DNA from: an alpha proteobacterium SCGC AAA240-E13
GTDB taxonomy: Bacteria; Pseudomonadota; Alphaproteobacteria; Pelagibacterales; Pelagibacteraceae
Reading direction: 5' to 3'
Assembly (NCBI GenBank): GCA_000504625.1
Contig: AZHR01000004.1
Coordinates: 19,494 to 83,493 of the forward strand
DNA length: 64,000 bases
Position numbers and translations under genes: made by a program. This document shows, piece by piece, positions 25,443-31,862 of the stretch (position 1 is its first letter; each line of letters starts with the position of its first letter). Under the pieces are notes generated by a model that did not search any database, was not told the origin of the DNA, and was given only the letters and a program-made list of their open reading frames with translations.

Positions 25443-25527
25443 TTTGTCCTTCTGTTAAAGAATCAACAGAAATTGCTGTATTACACGCCAATAAACCCAT
25501 AACCAAAATCCCTAGAAACTTTTTCAT
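25432..25527 (-). CDS. Tiny putative lipoprotein, 31 residues, coupled to msrA
   Basis: The peptide starts MKKFLGILVMGLLACNTA: a short n-region, a hydrophobic core, and LLAC, a lipobox-like end with Cys15. Only 16 residues follow. Leaders of this kind precede many small exported proteins in SAR11-like genomes, so this is either a real micro-lipoprotein or a gene whose body has been lost. ATG shares its A with the msrA stop (TAATG), which argues that it is translated. Confidence 0.45.
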   Translation of the reverse strand: MKKFLGILVMGLLACNTAISVDSLTEGQNEK

Positions 25528-26111
25528 TATTGCCATATTCTTTTTAATTGTTCTTCTCTACCACAGGCTTTTTTGTACATTAAATAATTAATAAAACTTT
25601 CCTGATAATAGTCTTGGTGATAGTTCTCTGCTGAATAAAACTTTTCAAATTTTCTTACAAATGTCACGACTTTCTTTCCATTAAATTTTTTTTCAATCTT
25701 CTTGATGGATTTTTCTGTTAACTGTTTCTGCAAATTATTTTGATAAAATACAACTGTTCTATAACTAAGTCCTTTATCGCAGAATTGACCCGCGGCGTCA
25801 AAAGGATCTATGTTCGTCCAATATAAATCTAGTAACCGTTCAAAACTAATCTTGCTTTGGTCGTAGATAATTTTCACTGTTTCAAAATGGCCAGTATTTT
25901 TATAAGTAACTTCTTTATAGGTCGGATTAACTAGATGCCCCCCCGAATAGCCCGAAATAACTTCTTGTACACCAATTGCCTTCTCAAAAGATTCCTCCAT
26001 ACACCAAAAACACCCTCCGGCAAAATATGCATGTCTTATATTTTCAGCATTAACAAAATTAATATTGAAAAAAAATAAAACTAAAAACACGTATAGAGAT
26101 AGTTTATTCAT
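25527..26111 (-). CDS. msrA: Peptide-methionine (S)-S-oxide reductase MsrA, exported form
   Basis: Reduces methionine-S-sulfoxide in damaged proteins. The catalytic motif AGGCFWCMEESFE has the nucleophile Cys34; EVISGYSGGH, the Tyr/Glu substrate pocket region TYKEV and the DQYR-like end FYSAENYHQDYY match MsrA. The N-terminal MNKLSLYVFLVLFFFNINFVNA is a Sec signal peptide (cleavage after NA, residue 22), so this copy acts in the periplasm. Length 194 includes that signal. The DNA of the signal peptide is nearly the same as in two unrelated genes (27883-28596 and 63186-63581). It starts right after the DUF2784 gene ends. Confidence 0.93.
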   Translation of the reverse strand: MNKLSLYVFLVLFFFNINFVNAENIRHAYFAGGCFWCMEESFEKAIGVQEVISGYSGGHLVNPTYKEVTYKNTGHFETVKIIYDQSKISFERLLDLYWTNIDPFDAAGQFCDKGLSYRTVVFYQNNLQKQLTEKSIKKIEKKFNGKKVVTFVRKFEKFYSAENYHQDYYQESFINYLMYKKACGREEQLKRIWQ

Positions 26112-26477
26112 CTAAAACTTTTTTTTAAGTTTAATAATTATAAATCCATAAATAATCATATTTATAACTATAAGACCTATTCCTAGGTATATCTGTAGAT
26201 CTTTACTCATGTTTGTTGGATAAACAATGGACACTAAGTAATTGTGAATAAAACCTTCAGAATATGTTGTCAAGTTAGCTTTATGTAAAAACCAATTTTC
26301 AAGATAAGTCAGAGGACATATAGAATGAGTTAATTCAACATAAGATCCCAAAATAAAAGATGGAATATGTATAAAAACTATTTTTGTTGTAACAAAAAAC
26401 AATAACGCGCCAAATATAACAAAGAGAATAAAAGCAAAATGAACAATTAATGTTAAATTTGCAGCTATTTCATACAT
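26112..26477 (-). CDS. DUF2784-family membrane protein
   Basis: A 121-residue inner-membrane protein with about three hydrophobic helices (residues 8-30, 33-50 and 98-117). The central HSICPLTYLENWFLHKAN followed by YSEGFIHNYLVSIVYP is the recognised DUF2784 pattern, with conserved Cys, Glu and His residues facing one side of the membrane. Function is unknown. It abuts msrA with no spacer, so both are probably made together; a link to periplasmic redox repair is speculative. Confidence 0.82.
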   Translation of the reverse strand: MYEIAANLTLIVHFAFILFVIFGALLFFVTTKIVFIHIPSFILGSYVELTHSICPLTYLENWFLHKANLTTYSEGFIHNYLVSIVYPTNMSKDLQIYLGIGLIVINMIIYGFIIIKLKKKF

Positions 26478-26538
26478 TTATTTTTGACTTTTCTTGGTTA
26501 TTAAAAAAATAACTATAATCAAAAGTATTGATATTCAT
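26470..26538 (-). CDS. Possible 22-residue micro-ORF before the DUF2784 gene
   Basis: ATG at 26538 is preceded by GGAGGAGGG about 6 nt upstream, the strongest Shine-Dalgarno in this region, and its stop overlaps the DUF2784 start by 8 bp. The predicted peptide MNINTFDYSYFFNNQEKS... is rich in Asn, Phe and Tyr. It could be a leader peptide that couples translation into the DUF2784 gene. No family is recognised. Confidence 0.35.
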   Translation of the reverse strand: MNINTFDYSYFFNNQEKSKINV

Positions 26539-26612
26539 AGCAACACCCTCCTCCATTCAAGGTTGCCATCAAAAGTCATTATTTTATTTAGTTCGTTTAA
26601 ATATTCTGGCAT
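26535..26612 (-). CDS. Possible 25-residue micro-ORF after the uracil-DNA glycosylase gene
   Basis: MPEYLNELNKIMTFDGNLEW is followed by five more residues and a TGA that overlaps the next micro-ORF start as ATGA. The ordered chain of ATGA-type overlaps is its main support. The sequence is not strongly biased and has no family match I recognise, so it may equally be a chance frame or a remnant. Confidence 0.25.
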   Translation of the reverse strand: MPEYLNELNKIMTFDGNLEWRRVLL

Positions 26613-26626
26613 AAAACAATCTTTAT

Positions 26627-27307
26627 TTAATTCAATAATTCTTTAACTTGTTCAAAAAGAAAAACCATTTTTTTTACATTTAATCGTTTTGTATTTACAT
26701 TTCTTGGGCTAGGATGGTAACAACCCACCAATATTTTTTTATCTGGTAAAGTATATTGTGCACCATGGCTAAAAACATAATATTTATTTTTTACTGAATA
26801 ATTTTCTTTGTACAATTTCAAACAAGCATCAAAAGCAATCTTCCCTAAAGCAACAATAATTTTTATATTACCAAGAAAACTGATTTCTTGTTTAAAAAAA
26901 ATAGAACAATTTTTAAGCTCTTGATTGGTAGGTTTGTCTTTAGGAGGCGCACATTTTAATGCTGGAGTTAAGTATGTATTATAAAGTATAAGACCATCAT
27001 TTTTATATTCCGATGTCGGTTGATTGGATAATTTTGATTTAAACAAGCATCGAAATAAAAATTCGGCTGATTTATCACCAGTAAAAACTCTGCCTGTACG
27101 TGTTCCTCCATGCGCGGCAGGTGCTAGGCCAACTAATAATAATTGAGCATTATAATCGCCATAACCTGTAATCGGCTTTGCCCAATAGGTTTCACGAATA
27201 AATCTTTTTCTTTTTTCTTTAGCAATTTTTTTTCTAAATTTTACAAGCCGTTCACACTTAGTACACCTGATTATCTTACGATTTAAAATATTTAGTGAAT
27301 TATTCAC
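26627..27307 (-). CDS. Uracil-DNA glycosylase, family 5-like (UdgB)
   Basis: Removes uracil and other deaminated bases from DNA. Motif 1 is VGLAPAAHGGTRTGRVFTGD split around residue 60, which has the Ala-rich GLAPAAHGG of family 5 in place of the GE-PG of family 4; motif 3 is GCYHPSPRNVNT near residue 193. Four Cys (CTKC near residue 15, CAPP near residue 115 and CSIFF near residue 130) fit the iron-sulfur cluster of these families. Length 226 is normal. It is 12 bp downstream of hspQ. Confidence 0.88.
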   Translation of the reverse strand: MNNSLNILNRKIIRCTKCERLVKFRKKIAKEKRKRFIRETYWAKPITGYGDYNAQLLLVGLAPAAHGGTRTGRVFTGDKSAEFLFRCLFKSKLSNQPTSEYKNDGLILYNTYLTPALKCAPPKDKPTNQELKNCSIFFKQEISFLGNIKIIVALGKIAFDACLKLYKENYSVKNKYYVFSHGAQYTLPDKKILVGCYHPSPRNVNTKRLNVKKMVFLFEQVKELLN

Positions 27308-27319
27308 AATAAATTTTTC

Positions 27320-27637
27320 TTAATTAGTTCTAGATTTTAAATAATATTGTGATCCATCAAATTTGGTAAAAAGAGAATTGATGAGCGGGTGTTGTATTGC
27401 TTTAGGATATTCTTCCAGATCAAGATTTTGTTCAGCAACATATGTTGTGTGTTCAGCTGCATGAACTAAAACGTGATACCAAGGTTTATTTTTTGGAGGA
27501 CGTGATCGAGCTATTTGTTCATACCACTCATCTGAACTTTGAAAAAAGGGATCAATATCAAAAACTACTCCTGTATAATCAAATAATTTATGGTGTACAA
27601 TCTGACCTATTAGAAATTTAGCTTTATAATCTGTCAT
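27320..27637 (-). CDS. hspQ: Heat-shock protein HspQ / hemimethylated-DNA-binding domain protein
   Basis: HspQ enhances specificity of the Lon protease in Enterobacteria; its YccV fold also names a hemimethylated-DNA-binding family. AKFLIGQIVHHKLFDYTGVV, DIDPFFQSSDEWYEQI, PWYHVLVHAAEHTTYVAEQN and the YF-like end match the family. The start used here is ATG 27637 (MTDYKAKF), which fits HspQ proteins and gives 105 residues; an ATG at 27670 would add 11 charged residues and overlap the previous gene. An AAGGA lies 13 nt before the chosen start. Confidence 0.85.
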   Translation of the reverse strand: MTDYKAKFLIGQIVHHKLFDYTGVVFDIDPFFQSSDEWYEQIARSRPPKNKPWYHVLVHAAEHTTYVAEQNLDLEEYPKAIQHPLINSLFTKFDGSQYYLKSRTN

Positions 27638-27662
27638 ACAAGTTTCTTTTTCCTTTTTTTCA

Positions 27663-27869
27663 TTATTCATCTGACATAGGACTATTAATCGGTGTTGATA
27701 TAATAGGTTCTAATTCGTCTTGTGATTGCTCCGATACCGTTTTTCTTTGCTTCTCTAAACGCTTTGGAAATTTCACGTATTTTTTCTTTTTATTTTTATT
27801 TTGCTTTATCTTTTTTCTTCTATGGTAAGGATGACTTCCCCTAGTTTTACCGCTTGATACACTTTTCAT
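27663..27869 (-). CDS. Small basic protein of unknown function, 68 residues
   Basis: Residues 1-44 are very basic (HPYHRRKKIKQNKNKKKK and neighbours), and the rest is acidic and Ser/Pro-rich, ending SPMSDE. No signal peptide or membrane helix. I recognise no family. The basic part could bind nucleic acid. It is 13 bp downstream of a MORN gene and just upstream of hspQ in the same direction, so it may share their transcript. The biased composition means it could also be a chance open frame. Confidence 0.45.
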   Translation of the reverse strand: MKSVSSGKTRGSHPYHRRKKIKQNKNKKKKYVKFPKRLEKQRKTVSEQSQDELEPIISTPINSPMSDE

Positions 27870-27882
27870 TTTAATTGTTCAT

Positions 27883-28596
27883 TTAACGTTGTTCAATTAG
27901 TTTAGATTCTTTCCAGATACCTTTTAAAATTATTCCATCATGAAATGTGTAAGTTCCTAATCCGTTGAATTTAGCATCTTTCCATTCTCCAACGTATTTT
28001 GCACCGTTTGCCCATATGTAAATTCCTTGTCCGTGCTTTATGTTATCTTTAATTTCTCCAATGTATTTATTTCCATTAGCATATATGTTGGTTCCCTTTC
28101 CATTTCGTTTATTATCTTTATATTTTCCAATATATTTATTTCCAATAGAGTCTATCAAAATCCCTTTTCCATGATAGCTACCATCTTTAAATTGACCTAT
28201 ATATTTATTTCCATTTAGATATGACATGGTTCCTCGTCCATTCGGAAGACCGTATTTGAATTCACCAATATATTTTATTCCGTTCGAAAAATTCATGGTT
28301 CCATGTCCGTTTGGTTTATTATATTTTAATTCTCCAATATATTTTATTCCATCGGGATAAGTTAAAATTCCATGCCCATGAAATTTCCCATTCCTATATT
28401 CCCCTTCATATAAAACTTTTTTGTATTTGTATTGTTCCTGATATAAGAGATCATATGCAATGTTTTTTTTTTCAGTTCCAAAACAATTCGTCCATTTGAA
28501 AGAATCGGTCCCCTTACAGTTGGGCAACAAACTGTCTGCTTGGCTCATATTGTAAAAAGCCAAAACCAGAAATACACATAGAGATAGTTTTTTCAT
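27883..28596 (-). CDS. Secreted MORN-repeat protein (seven repeats)
   Basis: Signal peptide MKKLSLCVFLVLAFYNMSQA, then a Cys-containing spacer (CKGTDSFKWTNCFG) and seven MORN repeats of 23 residues from about residue 62 to 222 (YEGEYRNGKFHGHGILTYPDG, then six of the form YIGExKxxxxxGxGT). MORN repeats are beta-hairpin rows that in eukaryotes bind membranes or proteins; bacterial roles are mostly unknown. The leader DNA is shared with msrA and the gene at 63186. Two other MORN genes lie at 30684 and 63589. Confidence 0.85.
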   Translation of the reverse strand: MKKLSLCVFLVLAFYNMSQADSLLPNCKGTDSFKWTNCFGTEKKNIAYDLLYQEQYKYKKVLYEGEYRNGKFHGHGILTYPDGIKYIGELKYNKPNGHGTMNFSNGIKYIGEFKYGLPNGRGTMSYLNGNKYIGQFKDGSYHGKGILIDSIGNKYIGKYKDNKRNGKGTNIYANGNKYIGEIKDNIKHGQGIYIWANGAKYVGEWKDAKFNGLGTYTFHDGIILKGIWKESKLIEQR

Positions 28597-28692
28597 TATT
28601 TTTTTTTATTTTGTAAAAGAAAAGAAAAGTTTCAATCTTTTTATTACACTTGTAAACAGAATGTAATTAAAGAGAATTTAAATACCTAACAA

Positions 28693-30222
28693 TCAATTTG
28701 TAACTTTGCGCCTTAATTTTTTGACAAGTAGTTGTGATAATTTAAGAAAAAATCCGTTCTCTTTATCTTTTGTAACAAACATTGCCTTATAGTTTAATAC
28801 GCCTTCATAAAACAATCTCCTGATAGTTGATTTTGAAGACCATTTCCGCCATTCCCATGCTTGAGAAATCATATAAACAAAAGAAAAAAATGAATTATGT
28901 GGTAATTCACATAATCTTCTAACTAGTGGTTCCAAAATTGGAAATCTTAAGACTACAATCGCCCATTTTTGTAAATTACTTATTTTAACAATGTCTTTAT
29001 TACGTTCTGGGCGCAAAGCTAATAAACTTAAATGGTAGTTATAAGGTGGCTTTTGTGACATTTCAAGATCTTTTTTATCTATAAGACCTTTCTCAAGAGT
29101 AAAATCAGTTAAACCTAGGCCTGGAAAAAAATAGACAATATACATTCCCACAGCATTTGGTTTTATTTTTTGATTAATTTTTATAGTTTTCCATGCCTGC
29201 TCATAGGTTTCTGTAGGTATTCCAAACATATTAAATGTCTGAAATGGAATTTTATATTTTTTCAATAAATATGCGCAATCATATATTTTTTGATCAGGCA
29301 ACCTTCCTTTTTTTAAAACATTGCAACGAATATTCTCATCTCCAGATTCTACTCCAAAACGCACATTATCAATATTTGCAGACTTCATTACTTTAACTTG
29401 ATCTTCATCAACCAATTCAGCTCTAAGATTACAAGTCCATGGTAAATTAATTCTTTCTTTGTATTTTTGACAAAACTCAACAAACCACTTTTTGTGAGAA
29501 TTAAAAGTTGAGTCTGTAAACATTAATAATTTACCTTTAAGAAAACCTTTCTTTTTCACATTCTCTATTTCATCTATAAAAGAATCTACATTTTGATAAA
29601 CTGTCGATTTTCCAGTACCAGAAAGGTTTACTATTGTAGGAACCTCACAAAATGAACATTTAAAAGGACATCCTCTTGATCCAACAAAAGTTACAAATGG
29701 GTAATTTTTAAAATATTCATATTTGGTATACAATTCACGATCTGGAAATGGAAGAGCAGTTAATTCACCTGATGTGAGTTTTGGTCTTATTCCATTTTTA
29801 ATAATATCATTTCTTTTTTTTATCCATAAATTTTTTATGTTGAAATAATCAATCTTTTTATCAATAGCATTGCATAATTCTACCATTGCATGTTCTCCTT
29901 CACCTCTACAAATCATGTCAATGCCATCATGTTTTAATGTAGAATCAGGAGCCATAGTTGGATGAATTCCTCCGACAATTTGTGGACAATGTATTCCATT
30001 TTTTTTTATGAATGTTGACATTGACTTTAGCCAATTCCACTGCATAGACATTATTGAATAAGCTATCAAATCTGGTTTTATTTTCTTTATTTCTTCAACT
30101 GCTTTTTCTTCATCGTCAAATAATATGCTTGTATCATGGCCATGTTTCTTAAGCACAGCAGAAAGCTGCATAACACCGTAGTATTCAATCCACAAATCCT
30201 GTAAAAATAAGACCTTTGCCAT
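28693..30222 (-). CDS. B12-binding radical SAM protein
   Basis: The N-terminal half (residues about 1-125) is a cobalamin-binding-like Rossmann domain, with IVGGIHPTMAPD near residue 83 and ICRGEGE near residue 104, as in the P-methylase/BchE-type class. The radical SAM core has GSRGCPFKCSFCEVP with Cys185, Cys189 and Cys192 for the 4Fe-4S cluster, then GVESGDENIRCNVLKKGR. Length 509 is typical. Members carry out methylations, cyclisations or rearrangements on lipids and antibiotics; the substrate here is unknown. It lies 1.7 kb from a cobalamin uptake locus, which makes cobalamin use plausible. Confidence 0.9.
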   Translation of the reverse strand: MAKVLFLQDLWIEYYGVMQLSAVLKKHGHDTSILFDDEEKAVEEIKKIKPDLIAYSIMSMQWNWLKSMSTFIKKNGIHCPQIVGGIHPTMAPDSTLKHDGIDMICRGEGEHAMVELCNAIDKKIDYFNIKNLWIKKRNDIIKNGIRPKLTSGELTALPFPDRELYTKYEYFKNYPFVTFVGSRGCPFKCSFCEVPTIVNLSGTGKSTVYQNVDSFIDEIENVKKKGFLKGKLLMFTDSTFNSHKKWFVEFCQKYKERINLPWTCNLRAELVDEDQVKVMKSANIDNVRFGVESGDENIRCNVLKKGRLPDQKIYDCAYLLKKYKIPFQTFNMFGIPTETYEQAWKTIKINQKIKPNAVGMYIVYFFPGLGLTDFTLEKGLIDKKDLEMSQKPPYNYHLSLLALRPERNKDIVKISNLQKWAIVVLRFPILEPLVRRLCELPHNSFFSFVYMISQAWEWRKWSSKSTIRRLFYEGVLNYKAMFVTKDKENGFFLKLSQLLVKKLRRKVTN

Positions 30223-30450
30223 ATCTATCTTCTATCTATTAAAGAAGCTTAACAATTTTAACAAAATCAACTCGATATCTCTTACGTCTCTTATTAATTT
30301 TTGACAATACCATTGTAAAAGATCATTTTATCTTAAAAGTTATGTTCGTCAATTTAAATGATATGCATCTTTATAGTGTAAATCTGCGTCTCCCTCTCAA
30401 TCTTCCATTAATGTTATAGATGTGGTAATTTTTATGTTATAAAATCTCAT

Positions 30451-30683
30451 TTGGATCAACATCAAACTACAATTTCAAAAGCCTTATTTAGTTCACAAAA
30501 ATCAAAACATAAAATGAACATCCGATTAGCTTGCGTTGAGAACGGATTAGACAATACAGGTTTCCATAAAATTGCGGCTTTCATAAAATCAATTCATCAA
30601 AATACAAAAGTTGCATATGTACCTACCGCAAATCATCGTAATATTAAAATATCAATAAATATTTTTGAAAATTTTATTATTAA
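30451..30683 (+). pseudogene. N-terminal fragment of a second B12-binding radical SAM gene
   Basis: From ATG 30514 the plus strand reads MNIRLACVENGLDNTGFHKI and AAFIKSIHQNTKVAYVPTAN, which resembles the first 50 residues of B12-binding radical SAM proteins. After about residue 60 the frame runs into the antisense of the MORN gene at 30684 and similarity ends, so the rest of the gene is gone. No start signal is obvious. The 228 bp before it (30223-30450) hold nothing I can identify. The call rests on remembered family resemblance, not on a search. Confidence 0.5.
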
Positions 30684-31283
30684 TTATTTTGGTTTAACTA
30701 ACTTATCGTTTTTCCAAATTCCTTCCTCAATTTTTCCGTTCTCTTGTGTAAAAGTTCCTTGTCCGCGTCGTTTTCCTTTTTTCCATTCTCCAACGTATTT
30801 ATCTCCATTAATGTATGTGTATGTTCCTTGTCCATGACGCCCTTTTAAATTATCGGGAACATGATACTCATCCCTTTTCCATTCCCCAACGTATTTATCT
30901 CCATTTGAATATATATATGTTCCCTGTCCATAATATTCAGCTTTTTTCCATTCTCCAGTATATTGGTCTCCATTAGCATAAGTATATGTTCCTTGCCCAT
31001 GTCTCTTATGATTTTTATACTGTCCAACATATTCTCTCCCTTCATGTCTAAAGATTCCCTGTCCATGGAATTCTCCTTTATAAAATTCGCCAATATATTT
31101 CTGACCTTTTGGGCCCAACGCAGTACCATGGCAGCTTGTCCATTTTCTCATCATACTAAAATGTTTTCTTGTGTACTTCGAAATATTTTCATCATTTCCT
31201 TTGCATTCTGGTAGGGAGCTTTGTGCCATCGCAATTTGGCATAACATTAAGATAAAATACCAATAAAAGAGCAATTTTTTCAT
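30684..31283 (-). CDS. Secreted MORN-repeat protein (five repeats)
   Basis: Signal peptide MKKLLFYWYFILMLCQIAMA (cleavage after AMA), a short spacer with two Cys (PECKGND and TSCHG), then five MORN repeats: YIGEFYKGEFHGQGIF, YVGQYKNHKRHGQGTYTYAN, YTGEWKKAEYYGQGTY, YVGEWKRDEYHVPDNLKG and YVGEWKKGKRRGQGTF. The fourth repeat contains an eight-residue insertion (HVPDNLKG) before its GQG. Its leader differs from the one shared by the other genes. The 3' end cuts off the plus-strand fragment described at 30451. Confidence 0.85.
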   Translation of the reverse strand: MKKLLFYWYFILMLCQIAMAQSSLPECKGNDENISKYTRKHFSMMRKWTSCHGTALGPKGQKYIGEFYKGEFHGQGIFRHEGREYVGQYKNHKRHGQGTYTYANGDQYTGEWKKAEYYGQGTYIYSNGDKYVGEWKRDEYHVPDNLKGRHGQGTYTYINGDKYVGEWKKGKRRGQGTFTQENGKIEEGIWKNDKLVKPK

Positions 31284-31329
31284 TTATGTTATGTACTGGG
31301 TAGTCAAAATATTTAATTTTTAACAGAAA

Positions 31330-31860
31330 TTAATTTGGTTTAGTTACTAATTTTTTTTTTTCATAAAAATAATTAGCAATGAAAGCGCCATAAGAAAAAA
31401 TTACCGTAGAGAAAACAGTATTTTTGAAAAAAGGTATTGCCATAAAATAACAATTTATTAATCCATTTAAATTTTTTTCATAAAGTGATCCAAAAGCCCA
31501 AACCCCAAAATTGGAAATTAAGTAAAATATTAATGAACCAACAAAACCAAAAACAAACAAATTTTTAAAATTCATTTTATTTGCTATTTTAGAAAAAATA
31601 ATAGTGATTAAAAATAGTGACAGGTAAACAAAAAACATGTGTTCATAAAATCCAACAAAAACATCTGCTAACAACATAGAGGCCATTAAAACAATGAAAG
31701 ATAAGTTTATATTTTTAAACAAATAACTGCTCATTATTGCAACAGCTATTATAGGAGTAAAATTTGGTGGATGAGGTATTAGTCTGGAAAAAGCTAACAA
31801 TAAAATTAAACTTATCGGGAAAATTTCTTTTTGTAATATTATTGTTAATTTTTTCATCAT
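31330..31860 (-). CDS. DUF6580-family membrane protein, possible cobalamin permease
   Basis: A 176-residue inner-membrane protein with five or six hydrophobic helices. FSRLIPHPPNFTPIIAVAIM near the N-terminus, then LLADVFVGFYEHMFFVYLSL, FGVWAFGSLY and NCYFMAIPFFKNT near the C-terminus match the DUF6580 putative transporter family. Its single-chain topology recalls ECF S-components such as BtuM. It begins 2 bp after btuB and thus lies under the same cobalamin riboswitch, so it is a good candidate for the inner-membrane step of corrinoid uptake; this is inferred from context. No BtuCDF genes are visible. Confidence 0.8.
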   Translation of the reverse strand: MMKKLTIILQKEIFPISLILLLAFSRLIPHPPNFTPIIAVAIMSSYLFKNINLSFIVLMASMLLADVFVGFYEHMFFVYLSLFLITIIFSKIANKMNFKNLFVFGFVGSLIFYLISNFGVWAFGSLYEKNLNGLINCYFMAIPFFKNTVFSTVIFSYGAFIANYFYEKKKLVTKPN

Positions 31861-31862
31861 AA

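Noticed and set aside
30845..31129. Second minus-strand frame within the MORN gene at 30684
   Set aside because: Its Met/Glu/Asn-rich, repeated sequence is the MORN repeat DNA read in another frame; the true frame has a signal peptide and clear MORN units.
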